64,000 bases of DNA from CAIWHR01 sp963734575 (GCA_963734575.1 CAVTHT010000020.1:1-64000); one strand, 5' to 3'. Shown: positions 36,653 through 45,242, counted from the stretch's first letter. The notes: generated by a model from the letters alone, not told the origin. Translations and numbers: made by a program.

Positions 36653-37314
36653 ACGCCGCGATCGCCCGGTTGCCCGCGCCCCAGCAGCGTGCCCTGGCGT
36701 TGGCCCTGCTCGTCGTTGCCGTGTTGCTCGTACTCGCCGTCGTCGTCATTCCCGTGCTGCTGTTGCACCGCCATTACGACGAGGCGATCGCGGGCTTCAC
36801 GGATCGGCTCGGCCGGTATCACCGCGTCGCGGCACAGGCACCGGAATTCCGGCGCGCGCTCGAAGGCGTGCGGGAACGCGACACGCGGCGCTTCCTGCTC
36901 AAGAACACGGCCCCGAATCTTGCGGGCGCGGAGTTGCAGGAGGCCGTGCGCGCGGCCGTGGAAGGCAATGGCGGACGCATCACCACCAGCCAGAACCAGC
37001 CGCCGAAGGAGGAGGGCCACTTCCGCCAGATCGGGGTCAACATCCAGTTCTTCGCGACGACAGGCAATCTGCAGAAAATCCTGTATGCCCTGGAGACCCA
37101 GCAGCCCTACATGCTGGTCGAGAATCTCACCCTGCGTCCGATCAACGCGTTCCGCGGCTTTCGGCCGCAGCCCGGGCAGGAGCCGGAAGTCAACGTCCAG
37201 CTGGACGTAGCCGCTTTCTCCCTTGGGGACGCCGAAAAGCCCGGTGGCGGCGCGCCACGCGGCGCCCCGGCCCCCGCCGCGCCTGCGCAGCCGGGCAGTG
37301 CTTCGCGAGGATGA
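36649..37314 (+). CDS. gspM: Type II secretion protein GspM (membrane-bound type)
   Basis: A 221-residue protein with one N-terminal helix (ALALALLVVAVLLVLAVVVI) and a periplasmic ferredoxin-like domain (IGVNIQFFATTGNLQKILYAL, PYMLVENLTLRP). It pairs with GspL. TTG 36649 is proposed as start, overlapping the gspL stop (TTGA). The C-terminal 30 residues are Gly/Ala/Pro-rich. The assignment rests on fold-type pattern and operon position. Confidence 0.82.
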   Translation: MNAAIARLPAPQQRALALALLVVAVLLVLAVVVIPVLLLHRHYDEAIAGFTDRLGRYHRVAAQAPEFRRALEGVRERDTRRFLLKNTAPNLAGAELQEAVRAAVEGNGGRITTSQNQPPKEEGHFRQIGVNIQFFATTGNLQKILYALETQQPYMLVENLTLRPINAFRGFRPQPGQEPEVNVQLDVAAFSLGDAEKPGGGAPRGAPAPAAPAQPGSASRG

Positions 37315-37315
37315 A

Positions 37316-38188
37316 ATGACCTTGAACGACCTTTCTCCGCGGCTGCGGGAGCTCGCCTGGTGGGCGCTGCCGCTCGGCGCGCTGCTCGTGGTGCTCGGCG
37401 TGGAGATACGGCTGGGCGACGCTGCGGTCCAGGCGCCCGCAGCGGTCGCCGCGAACGGCGCCAAACCCGTGGCGCCTTCGCTTCTGCCCGAGTACAGCAT
37501 TCCTGGGGGCACCGACAGCCGGAGCGAGACCGTCAACCGGACGCTGTTCAATCCGACGCGCCGGCCGGCACCTACGCCAGCGCAGGAAGCGCCCAAGCCA
37601 CAGATGCCCCGCGGGCAGTTCGCCCTGACGGGCACGACGGTGGTGGAAGGCAAGAGCACCGCCTTCCTGCGGGAGGTGAACGGCGGCAAGTTCCGGCGGG
37701 TGAACCAGGGAGACACCCTGAACGGCATGGTGGTTGCCGAAGTGAGGCCCGACCGCGTGAAGCTCACCATGGGCGACGAAACGGAGGAGCTCGTGCTGAA
37801 GGTCGTGCCGAACCCGAAGCCCACGCCCGGAATGGCCCCGGCCGGCGTGCCGCAGGTCGCTGCCGTGCCCGGCGCGACGCCACCGGGCACCGCGGCCGCA
37901 CCGGTGCAGAACGCGGGGCAGTCACTGCTCGAGCGCCGCCGCGCCGCGCGGGCGGCGGCAGCCGCCGCGGCCGGCCAGGGGGGACAGCCGGGCGTGCCGG
38001 AGACGCCGGATGGAACGCCGCGGGCGCCGGGCATGCCCGCCCGCCCGGATGCCGCGAACCGCGCGGCACAAATCAACGCCGAACGTGCCGCCGAACGGGC
38101 CTCCGCTGCCTCGGCGCAACCTGCCGGCACTTGGGCCGACGTATTCCGCAGCTACCAGCAGCGCGCGGTCCCCAACCCTGGCCGGTGA
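37316..38188 (+). CDS. GspC/XpsN-like type II secretion protein
   Basis: A 290-residue protein with one N-terminal helix (LAWWALPLGALLVVLGVEI) and a homology-region-like domain (ETVNRTLFNPTRRP, FALTGTTVVEGKSTAFLREV, RVNQGDTLNGMVVAEVRPDRVKL). This is the pattern of GspC/XpsN proteins that contact the secretin. A Pro/Ala-rich half follows (about 165-260). Position between gspM and gspD corresponds to xpsN in the Xps order. The start at ATG 37316 lies just past the gspM stop. Confidence 0.78.
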   Translation: MTLNDLSPRLRELAWWALPLGALLVVLGVEIRLGDAAVQAPAAVAANGAKPVAPSLLPEYSIPGGTDSRSETVNRTLFNPTRRPAPTPAQEAPKPQMPRGQFALTGTTVVEGKSTAFLREVNGGKFRRVNQGDTLNGMVVAEVRPDRVKLTMGDETEELVLKVVPNPKPTPGMAPAGVPQVAAVPGATPPGTAAAPVQNAGQSLLERRRAARAAAAAAAGQGGQPGVPETPDGTPRAPGMPARPDAANRAAQINAERAAERASAASAQPAGTWADVFRSYQQRAVPNPGR

Positions 38189-38236
38189 TCGCACTGGCGC
38201 CGGTGCCGCCACGCGGTCCGGCCAGAGAGGAAATCA

Positions 38237-40498
38237 ATGTCGAAGTCGATGAGTTTGTTCGGGCGCCACGCGCTCCTGTGGTTGATCGTGCTGGTGCTTT
38301 CGGCATGCGCCACGACCACGGAGACCGGTCCCCGCACCCGTACGGTCCCGCCGCGGACGACCACCACGCTCCAGATCGTCGAGGCCCCCGCGGAAGCCGC
38401 GGCCAAGGACGCCGAGAAGGCGAAGATCTACAAGGGAAGCGGGGTGGTCGTGAAAGGCCAGCAGCCCGGCGGCACCGTGCCGCCGGCGCCCGTCAAGCCT
38501 GCCCCCGCCGGCAGCGGCGTCGTCCTCAACTTCGAAGGCGCCGACCTCCGCGAAGTGGTGCGCAACATCCTCGGCGACATCCTGAACGAGAGCTACACGA
38601 TCGATCCGAGCGTCGGCGGGCAGATCACGATCCGCACGTCCGGCGGCATTCCGCGCGAATCGCTGCCGGCGACGCTCGAGACGCTGCTGCGCATGAATGG
38701 CGCGACGATGGTGCGCGAGGACGGCATGTACAAGATCGTGCCGCAGGCCCAGGCCGTCCGCGGCAATCTCACGCCGCAGCTCGGAAATACCCAGCGTGCG
38801 CTGCCCCCCGGCTACTCGGTGCAGGTGGTGCCGCTCAAGTACATCGGTGCGCGCGAAGCCATCCGCCTGCTCGAGCCGTTCGCCCGCGATGCGGCGGCCG
38901 TGCGTGCGGACGACGTGCGCAACCTGCTGATTCTCTCGGGCACCGAGCGCGAGCTGAAGCATCTGCTCGATGCGCTCGACATGTTCGACGTGGACTGGAT
39001 GGCCGGGATGTCCGCGGGCATCTTCGTCCTGCAGAGCGCGGACGTGAAGACGGTCGTGCAGGAGGTCGAGAAGATCCTCGGCAACCCGCAGACCAGTCCG
39101 CTCGCCGGCATCCTGCGCATCGTGCCGATCGAGCGCATGAACGCACTCCTGGTGATCACGCCGCAGCCCGCCTATCTCGAGGAGGCGAAGAAGTGGATCA
39201 CCCGTCTCGACCAGGGCGGCGAGGGCGGCGGCCAGCGCTTCTTCGTCTACAACCTGCAGAACCAGCGCGCCGAGAAGATCGCACCGCTGCTGCAGCAGGC
39301 ATTCACGGGCCGCGCGTCCGCGGCAGCCGCCCCGTCGCAGCCGACGGTTGCACCGGGCACGCCGGCCGGCCAGATCGTCTCGCCACCGCCGTTCCAGGCG
39401 CAGCCGCTCGTGCAGCCGAACACGCCGCAGGCGACGGCACCCCCGGCCCAGACGGCGTCCCAGACGGCGGCGCAGACGGCGGCCGCGCTGCTGGCACGCG
39501 GCGGCGTCATCGGGGCGGCGGACGGCGTGGTGCGCAACCTCCAGGTCGTCGCCGACAAGGACAACAACACCATCCTCATCGTCGCGACGCAGGCGGAATT
39601 CGCCATCATCGAGGCCGCGTTGAAGAAGCTCGACGTGCCGTCGCGGCAGGTCATGATCGACGTGACCATCGCCGAGGTCGTGCTGACCGAGCAGTTCTCG
39701 CTCGGGGTGGAATGGTTCTTCCGCAACGGCAGCAACCAGGCGGGCGGGCTGTTCAGCGCGGGCACCAATCCGGGCAACGTCTTTGCGGGTTCGGGCGACG
39801 CCACTTCGGGCGTTGGCATCGGGCCCAAGGTGCCGGGCTTCAGCTATCTGCTCTCGGGCATGTTCCCGGGTGGCGTGCAGGCGGCGGTGACGGCATTCGA
39901 GGCTTCGGGGCACGGTCGCGTGGTTGCGAACCCGCACGTCGCCGCGCTCGACAACCAGAAGGCGACGATCAAGGTCGGCGACCGCCTGCCGATCAACCAG
40001 CAGACGATCGTGAGCGGCACGTCGAACGCGGTGACGACGACGGCGCAGTACATCGACACCGGCGTGCTCGTCTCCGTGACGCCGCACATCAATGCGGGCG
40101 GCCTCGTGACGCTCGACATGTCGGCGGAGGTGAGCAACCCGCCGGCCAACTTCGATGCGACCTCCGGGGTCGCGCCGCCGGTCAACACGCGGTCGGTGCA
40201 GACCATGCTCAACGTGCAGTCCGGGCAGACGATGGTCATGGGCGGGCTCATCCGCGACACCAAGGGCCAGGACAACAAGGGGCTGCCCGTGCTGTCGCGC
40301 ATCCCCATCCTGGGCGGGCTCTTCGGCAACCAGACGGTCAATGACAATCGCACCGAGCTGGTTCTCTTCGTCACCCCGCGGGTGATGGAAACCGAGGTCG
40401 ACATGAGAAACGTCATCGATGACCTGCGCAGACGCATGGAACGGCTGAACGACGTGTTCCCTGCCAAAAACGCGCAGGAAACGACGGGAATGCGATGA
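38237..40498 (+). CDS. gspD: Type II secretin GspD
   Basis: The outer-membrane channel, 753 residues and intact. A lipoprotein signal ends VLVLSAC (Cys24), so it may need no pilotin. N0 and N1-N3 domains follow (VVLNFEGADLREVVRNIL; VQVVPLKYIGAREAIRLLEPF). An Ala/Pro/Thr/Gln-rich insert lies around 355-425 (39310-39520). The secretin core has VMIDVTIAEVVLTEQFSLGVEW, GRVVANPHVAALDNQKATIKVG and the C-terminal VMGGLIRDTKGQDNKGLPVLSRIPILGG. It ends the operon. Confidence 0.97.
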   Translation: MSKSMSLFGRHALLWLIVLVLSACATTTETGPRTRTVPPRTTTTLQIVEAPAEAAAKDAEKAKIYKGSGVVVKGQQPGGTVPPAPVKPAPAGSGVVLNFEGADLREVVRNILGDILNESYTIDPSVGGQITIRTSGGIPRESLPATLETLLRMNGATMVREDGMYKIVPQAQAVRGNLTPQLGNTQRALPPGYSVQVVPLKYIGAREAIRLLEPFARDAAAVRADDVRNLLILSGTERELKHLLDALDMFDVDWMAGMSAGIFVLQSADVKTVVQEVEKILGNPQTSPLAGILRIVPIERMNALLVITPQPAYLEEAKKWITRLDQGGEGGGQRFFVYNLQNQRAEKIAPLLQQAFTGRASAAAAPSQPTVAPGTPAGQIVSPPPFQAQPLVQPNTPQATAPPAQTASQTAAQTAAALLARGGVIGAADGVVRNLQVVADKDNNTILIVATQAEFAIIEAALKKLDVPSRQVMIDVTIAEVVLTEQFSLGVEWFFRNGSNQAGGLFSAGTNPGNVFAGSGDATSGVGIGPKVPGFSYLLSGMFPGGVQAAVTAFEASGHGRVVANPHVAALDNQKATIKVGDRLPINQQTIVSGTSNAVTTTAQYIDTGVLVSVTPHINAGGLVTLDMSAEVSNPPANFDATSGVAPPVNTRSVQTMLNVQSGQTMVMGGLIRDTKGQDNKGLPVLSRIPILGGLFGNQTVNDNRTELVLFVTPRVMETEVDMRNVIDDLRRRMERLNDVFPAKNAQETTGMR

Positions 40499-40578
40499 AG
40501 CGTCGTCAAATGGCGACGCAACCCATGTGGCAGGAGCGCAACAGCCCGGGAAGACAGGCTTTTCGGCAGAAGGGGCAA

Positions 40579-40605
40579 TTGACGATGCAGGGTCGTTTCT
40601 ATACG
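40579..40605 (+). promoter_or_regulatory. Possible promoter for the lipoprotein gene
   Basis: TTGACG (40579-40584) and TATACG (40600-40605) are separated by 15 bases in the 236-base gap after gspD. Spacing is shorter than ideal, so support is weak. Confidence 0.3.
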
Positions 40606-40734
40606 CTTAAATCACTGGGCATTCGTGTCCGGCGGGCCAGAAAAGCGTTGTTGGGCGCCACGCGCGACGCAACGGAAATCCGGTCCGGTTCACACGAACG
40701 CCCGGGGCAGGGCAGAAGGTTTTCAGGGATCGCG

Positions 40735-41151
40735 ATGGGGCGTCTGCGGGAAGCAATCGGTTTGCCGCTGGCATTCGCGGTCCTGGCGCTTGCGGGGTGC
40801 GCCAGCACGCCCGCAGGCATCGACAAGAACGCATCGGCCGAGGACAAGCAGAAGATCGTGGCCGCCCGCGCCGAAGCGCGCTGGGAGGCCCTGATCAAGG
40901 GAGACCTGGGAACCGCCTACACCTTCCTCAGCCCGGGATCGAAGACCACGACGTCGCTCGATCTCTACAAAGCCAAGACCAAGCCGGGGATGTGGCGGGC
41001 GGCGAAGGCTGAGAAGGTGTCCTGCGAAACCGAGGTTTGCACGGTGTCGATGCTGATCACGTTCGATACCAAACAAATGAAGGGAATTCAGACTCCGGTC
41101 ACGGAAAGCTGGATTATCGAAGATGGGGCCGCGTGGTACGTTTATCGCTAG
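40735..41151 (+). CDS. Putative lipoprotein of unknown function
   Basis: A 138-residue predicted lipoprotein: signal with lipobox VLALAGC (Cys22), then a helical segment SAEDKQKIVAARAEARWEAL and a compact domain containing two cysteines (SCETEVCTVSML). The mature domain ends in SWIIEDGAAWYVYR. I do not recognise the family with confidence; an NTF2-like fold is conceivable. ATG 40735 is preferred since it gives a clean lipoprotein signal; an in-frame ATG at 40495 overlaps the gspD stop but adds non-signal sequence. Its place just after gspD suggests a link to secretion. Confidence 0.7.
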   Translation: MGRLREAIGLPLAFAVLALAGCASTPAGIDKNASAEDKQKIVAARAEARWEALIKGDLGTAYTFLSPGSKTTTSLDLYKAKTKPGMWRAAKAEKVSCETEVCTVSMLITFDTKQMKGIQTPVTESWIIEDGAAWYVYR

Positions 41152-41205
41152 GCCCCCGCAGTTGCAAAAACGATACAGGAGGTAGGATCAAACGCGAGGT
41201 ACCGT

Positions 41206-41234
41206 TTGTAGATTGCGGTCAGCTGTACTAGTAT
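41206..41234 (+). promoter_or_regulatory. Predicted sigma-70 promoter of the 41.3-kb exported protein gene
   Basis: TTGTAG (41206-41211), a 17-base spacer and TAGTAT (41229-41234) make a credible promoter 64 bases before the ATG at 41298. Its start point would fall just before the 20-bp palindrome at 41250. Confidence 0.45.
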
Positions 41235-41249
41235 TCGCGGGTTGTTGAT

Positions 41250-41269
41250 TTTAAAGTGATCACTTTAAA
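41250..41269 (+). promoter_or_regulatory. Perfect 20-bp palindrome (operator candidate)
   Basis: TTTAAAGTGATCACTTTAAA is an exact dyad with no central gap, in an AT-rich patch of a GC-rich region. It sits between the predicted promoter and the ribosome-binding AGAGGAG (41279-41285) of the exported protein gene. A dimeric repressor site fits better than an RNA hairpin, because the dyad has no loop. Confidence 0.6.
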
Positions 41270-41297
41270 TCTCGAAACAGAGGAGTCATCAAAAACC

Positions 41298-42740
41298 ATG
41301 AACACGTTCAAAAAGAAGTCGCTGTACGCCGCGCTGGCAGGTGTGAGCGCGCTGGGAGCGACGGGTGCCGCGGAAGCGGTGAACGTCAATCCTGACGGTC
41401 TCGGCCAGGTTCTGCTCTATCCGTACTACACGACGCGCAACGATACCGGCGGCAACGCGTATGCGTCCCTGCTGTCGGTCGTCAACTCGACCTCCTCGGC
41501 CAAGGCCGTCAAGGTCCGCTTCCTGGAAGGCAAGAACAGCCGAGAAGTTCTCGACTTTAACTTGTTCCTGTCGGCGTACGACGTCTGGACCGCGGCGATC
41601 CTGCCCTCGTCGAGCGGCGGCGCCAAGGTCGCGACGAACGACAAGTCCTGCACGCTGCCCCAGCTCCCGGCCGGTGGCCAGGACTTCGTGAACTATGCGT
41701 ACAGCGGCGGCGGTGCTCCGAACGACGACGCCGGTGGCGGCTCGCTCGATCGCACCCGCGAAGGCTATGTCGAAATCATCGAGATGGGCTGGATTGCGGA
41801 CAGCAGCACGACGCATGACCAGGTCACGCACGTCAACGGCGTGCCCCCGGGCTGCGCTTCCGTCAGCGACGCGCAAGCTGGCGCCGACGTGGTCGGCGTG
41901 GTTGGCGGCCTGTTCGGCGGCATGACGCTCATCAACGTGGCGTCGGGTACCGACTACACGGAAGATGCCGTCGCCCTCGACAACTTCGTCCCGCCGGGAA
42001 CGTACCTGTACCGCAACGCCGGCGACGTCCGTCCGCAACTGATCGACGCGGATCCGCTCTCCACGGTGTTCGGCGTGAACGGTGCCATCGTCCAGACGGA
42101 CTGGATCGCCAGCCCGAACCCGGCCGACGCCGTCAGCGCGGTGCTGATGCACGACAACGTGATGAACGAGTTCGTGCTGGATGCATCGACCCGCAGCGGC
42201 ACGGACTGGGTCGTGACGATGCCGACGAAGCGTCACTACGTGAACGTCGGTACCGGCAACGCCCCGCGTCTGTTCCAGCGCAACTTCAACCAGACGGTCG
42301 GTTCCTGCGACGACGTGTCGCTCGATCTGTTCGACCGCGAGGAGTTCCGCCGTGCGGGTGGCTTCTCCCCGTCCCCGCCGGGATCGGTGAACCGCATCTG
42401 CTGGGAAGCGAACGTCATCACGTTCAACAACTCGAACGTGCTGGGGTCCGCGAACGTGGCGAACGTGCCGACGAGCTTCGCGAATGGCTGGATGCGCCTG
42501 GGCTTCTTCCCGGGTTCGCAAGGTGCGTCCCACCTGCTGCCGGCGCCTGCTGGAGCGACGACGATCTCCGACATCAACGGGCCGGTTACGCCCGCAGGTT
42601 CGGTGACGTACTTCGGTCTGCCGGTCATCGGTTTCGCGGTGCAGTCGTTTGCCAACGGCACGCTGACGGTTGGCGGGACGAGCGTCCTGTCGAACTACGG
42701 CGGCAACTTCGTCCACAAGACGACGCGCCTGATTCAGTAA
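41298..42740 (+). CDS. Exported protein of unknown function, possible T2SS substrate or surface protein
   Basis: A 480-residue protein with a signal peptide cleaved probably after AAEA (residue 27), starting the mature form VNVNPDGLGQVLLYPYY. There is one such domain, rich in Asn, Ser, Gly and Val, with LLSVVNSTSSAKAVKVRFLEG and LDFNLFLSAYDVWTAA near the start. It contains few cysteines and no membrane helix after the signal. I recall related conserved exported proteins in other proteobacteria but no function. The strong ribosome site, palindrome and UUCG-loop terminator suggest a well expressed single-gene unit. Position after the secretion operon makes it a candidate substrate. Confidence 0.75.
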   Translation: MNTFKKKSLYAALAGVSALGATGAAEAVNVNPDGLGQVLLYPYYTTRNDTGGNAYASLLSVVNSTSSAKAVKVRFLEGKNSREVLDFNLFLSAYDVWTAAILPSSSGGAKVATNDKSCTLPQLPAGGQDFVNYAYSGGGAPNDDAGGGSLDRTREGYVEIIEMGWIADSSTTHDQVTHVNGVPPGCASVSDAQAGADVVGVVGGLFGGMTLINVASGTDYTEDAVALDNFVPPGTYLYRNAGDVRPQLIDADPLSTVFGVNGAIVQTDWIASPNPADAVSAVLMHDNVMNEFVLDASTRSGTDWVVTMPTKRHYVNVGTGNAPRLFQRNFNQTVGSCDDVSLDLFDREEFRRAGGFSPSPPGSVNRICWEANVITFNNSNVLGSANVANVPTSFANGWMRLGFFPGSQGASHLLPAPAGATTISDINGPVTPAGSVTYFGLPVIGFAVQSFANGTLTVGGTSVLSNYGGNFVHKTTRLIQ

Positions 42741-42759
42741 TCAGCGCGAGCAGCACAAG

Positions 42760-42789
42760 AGCGGGACGCTTCGGCGTCCCGCTTTTTTT
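42760..42789 (+). terminator. Rho-independent terminator with TTCG loop
   Basis: A 10-bp perfect stem AGCGGGACGC/GCGTCCCGCT closes on TTCG, followed by seven Ts (42783-42789). A textbook terminator 20 bases after the exported protein gene. Confidence 0.95.
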
Positions 42790-43200
42790 GGCCCTTCACC
42801 GTACGCGTTCCGGAGCGCGGCGTAGCGAAGCGGCGAGCCTGCAGTACGGCAGGTGCCGGAGCACGCGCGGCGGCACCAACCGCGGCGCAACGTGACGCAT
42901 CGCGGCACTGCGCGCCTGCCAGCGACGCCGCGTGGTGCGCGTCCGCGGCGCTCGGCGTGGCCGCGCCGTGACGTCCTCGCGCGCCTTGCACGGCAGCCGA
43001 CCGTGACGTGTACGCGACACGCGCGTGCCCCGCGTCATAAAAGCCGCATTTGTGCTTGCGAAGCGCGTCTTTTATGAGGGAGAATGGCGCCGGCACGCTC
43101 TGTCACAAGGACAGTCTTATGCCAGCGGAATATTTGGCGCAGTAATTGCACCGGCATGCAAGTCCACCCCCCTCCGGACCCATGCCCTTTAGGAGACCCG
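42790..43200. other. Non-coding gap between two exported-protein genes
   Basis: This 410-base stretch has no convincing gene on either strand. The first 240 bases are very GC-rich with short local repeats (CGGAGC, GGCGGC, GCGCG), and the last 160 are more AT-rich and contain the 43035-43077 inverted repeat. A small hairpin CTGTC-ACAAG-GACAG occurs near 43100-43114. The end holds TTTAGGAG, the ribosome site of the next gene. Confidence 0.5.
43035..43077. repeat. 9-bp inverted repeat TCATAAAAG/CTTTTATGA
   Basis: TCATAAAAG (43035-43043) and CTTTTATGA (43069-43077) are exact inverses with a 25-base interval, in the gap upstream of the second exported protein gene. Could be paired regulator half-sites or a stem-loop; function unknown. 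Confidence 0.4.
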
Positions 43201-44121
43201 ATGCGAACCCCCACCCCCTTGCTCGCCGCGCTTGCTGCGGCGGCCGGCACGAGCCTGCTCATCGCCAGCACCCCCGTCGCGGCGCAGACGCAAACGACCG
43301 TCGATCTGTCGACGTGCAGCTCGTGGCAGATCACCAACAACGTCTTCGCGTGCACGCCCAACGGCGCGCCGCCGCCCCAGGGCGCGCCGAGCAACTGTAC
43401 GGTAAGCCCTTCGTCCGTGACGCTGCCCACGGGTGGCGGCGCAATGCCTAATCTCGTGGCTTCCTGCGCCGGGCAGGCCGCGACCACGTGGGTTTGGAAG
43501 ACCGGAGCCGTCGCGCTGACGCCCCAGGCGAACGGCGCAACTTCGACGTACCAGCATCCCGGCAATGTGACCGGGAGCACCACGTTCAGCGCGACGCCGT
43601 CCAACGGCGGCGTGCAGGGCACGACGATCAACGTTGCGGTCACCGTGACGCCGGCGACCGGCGGCGGCGGCGGCAACACCGGTGGCGGCATCTCGTGCGC
43701 ACCGCTCAGCACAGTCACCCTGCCCCTGAAGGCCGTTCCAGGCACGCTGTCTGGCGACCAGAGCACCCAGGCCTGGGGCTCGTTCGGCAACGACACGATC
43801 GTCGTCGCCACCTTCAAGACGGGCAGCGCCACGACCGGCTCCGGCTCGATCAGCTTCTCGGAATACGGCAGCGGCCCGGTGGCGCGCACGTTTGCGCTCT
43901 CGACGACGCCGTGCGACCTTTCCGGGCCGAACGCGCTCTCCGGAACGCGCCTCGGGCAAGGCGGCTCGATCTACTTCCAGATCGGTGGCACGAATTCGAC
44001 GCGCAGGCCAGCGCTGCAGCCGAACACGGTGTACTACCTGAACATCAAGAACGAGTACCAAGGCGCGGCGACGTGCCCGGGCGCATCCTGCGACATTCGC
44101 ACGAGCGTGCAGATCCCGTAA
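43201..44121 (+). CDS. Exported cysteine-containing protein with Ig-like region, unknown function
   Basis: A 306-residue exported protein: signal peptide cut probably after PVAA (residue 28). The mature N-terminal part is rich in Thr, Ser, Pro and Gly and includes an Ig-like stretch (TTFSATPSNGGVQGTTINVAV). A Gly-rich linker (TGGGGGNTGGG) joins it to a C-terminal domain with SYFQIGG-like strands and paired cysteines (CPGASC). I do not recognise the family. Exported, modular and Thr/Ser-rich, it could use the T2SS. A ribosome site AGGAG precedes the ATG, and a strong terminator follows. Confidence 0.7.
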   Translation: MRTPTPLLAALAAAAGTSLLIASTPVAAQTQTTVDLSTCSSWQITNNVFACTPNGAPPPQGAPSNCTVSPSSVTLPTGGGAMPNLVASCAGQAATTWVWKTGAVALTPQANGATSTYQHPGNVTGSTTFSATPSNGGVQGTTINVAVTVTPATGGGGGNTGGGISCAPLSTVTLPLKAVPGTLSGDQSTQAWGSFGNDTIVVATFKTGSATTGSGSISFSEYGSGPVARTFALSTTPCDLSGPNALSGTRLGQGGSIYFQIGGTNSTRRPALQPNTVYYLNIKNEYQGAATCPGASCDIRTSVQIP

Positions 44122-44142
44122 GCCAGTACCACTGCATCAAGG

Positions 44143-44173
44143 GAGGCCTCGCGCGTCGAGGCCTCTTTTTTTT
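44143..44173 (+). terminator. Rho-independent terminator after the 43.2-kb gene
   Basis: A 9-bp stem GAGGCCTCG/CGAGGCCTC with a 5-base loop is followed by eight Ts (44166-44173), 22 bases after the stop codon. Confidence 0.93.
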
Positions 44174-44180
44174 GAACCGA

Positions 44181-44186
44181 TACAAT
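44181..44186 (+). promoter_or_regulatory. Possible -10 element for the foldase gene
   Basis: TACAAT lies 16 bases before the ATG at 44202 and just after the terminator. No clear -35 at normal spacing; the close distance leaves little room for a leader. Confidence 0.3.
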
Positions 44187-44201
44187 AGCGTGCTACCCAA
44201 G

Positions 44202-45155
44202 ATGGTCATGAAGAAGCGCCTTCCCCTACTCGCCGCTCTCCTCCTGTTCGCAACCTTCGCTTGCACGGCCGTTGTCGGCCGCGCGGCGGACACCGCCGCG
44301 GACCCTGCCACCGTCGTGCTCGCGGAAAATCGTTTCGCGAAGCTGACGCTGGCCGACTACGAGGCCGAGATCGCCCATCTGCCGGCGGAATTGCGCTACG
44401 ACTTTGCGACGAGCCCCCGGCGCGTCGCAACGCTCCTCGACGGCCTGCTGATGCGCAAGACCCTGGCCGCGCAGGCCCGCGCGCTGAAGCTCGAACCCAC
44501 CGGCGACGCGGCAAAAGCTGCTCCGACGGAGGACGGCGTGCTCGCCCAGCTGTACCTGCAGCGGATCGAGCACGATGCGGGCGCGGCGTTCGACGCGAAG
44601 TCCGAGCAGATGACGGTACGGGCGCGCGAGCTCTACGTCGTCGAGCCCAAGCGCTTCGCGCGCCCGGAGCAGGTGTCCATTTCGCACATCCTCTTCTCGA
44701 CCGAGCGTCGCGGCGACGAACCCGCACGCAAGGCTGCCGAGGAAGCGAAGGCCCGGCTCGATGCGGGCGCCGACTTCGCGCAGCTCGCCGCCGAGCTGTC
44801 GGATGACGCCGCATCGAAGACCGACGGCGGCAAGCTGGGCTTCGTCGAGCGCACCCAGGGCAATGCCGCGATCCTCAAGGCGGCGTTCGCGCTGCCGAAG
44901 CAAGGCGCGATCAGCGAGCCGGTGCATTCGCTCGACGGATATCACATCATCCGGCTCGACGATCGTCGCGCCGCGCGGCAGCTCACCTTCGACGAAGCTC
45001 TGCCCGGCCTTCTCGCCGAGATGCGCGCGAAGTACGTCACCGACGTTCGCGATGCGCGACTGTCGGAACTGCGCAACGATCCTACGACCAAGGCGAACCA
45101 GACGGAGATCGATCGCCTCGTCAACCGCCCGCGGCCGGTACCACCCGCGAAATGA
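44202..45155 (+). CDS. Parvulin-type peptidyl-prolyl isomerase (periplasmic foldase)
   Basis: A 317-residue exported PPIase of the PpiC/SurA/PrsA group. A signal peptide (about 1-28) is followed by a helical N-domain and one parvulin domain: PEQVSISHILFSTERRGDEP, FAQLAAELSDDAASKTDGGKLGFVERTQ and GAISEPVHSLDGYHIIRLDD. It probably helps fold exported or outer-membrane proteins. ATG 44202 is chosen; ATG 44208 is an alternative. It lies between exported-protein genes and the glycan exporter. Confidence 0.88.
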   Translation: MVMKKRLPLLAALLLFATFACTAVVGRAADTAADPATVVLAENRFAKLTLADYEAEIAHLPAELRYDFATSPRRVATLLDGLLMRKTLAAQARALKLEPTGDAAKAAPTEDGVLAQLYLQRIEHDAGAAFDAKSEQMTVRARELYVVEPKRFARPEQVSISHILFSTERRGDEPARKAAEEAKARLDAGADFAQLAAELSDDAASKTDGGKLGFVERTQGNAAILKAAFALPKQGAISEPVHSLDGYHIIRLDDRRAARQLTFDEALPGLLAEMRAKYVTDVRDARLSELRNDPTTKANQTEIDRLVNRPRPVPPAK

Positions 45156-45160
45156 GCGAC

Positions 45161-45201
45161 GTGCTGCCCGGCAGAGGGCGAGCCTCCACGCAGGGCAGCA
45201 C
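45161..45201. repeat. 9-bp inverted repeat after the foldase gene
   Basis: GTGCTGCCC (45161-45169) and GGGCAGCAC (45193-45201) are exact inverses with a 23-base loop. There is no T-run, so it is at best a weak or Rho-dependent terminator element. Confidence 0.4.
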
Positions 45202-45242
45202 CGGCTCCGGCGTCACGCGCACGCATCGCGCAGCGGACCCGC

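Noticed and set aside
37360..40344. 994-residue open frame overlapping gspC-like and gspD
   Set aside because: Alternate frame of gspC-like and gspD; low-complexity Arg/Gly/Ala sequence, while gspD is intact in its own frame.
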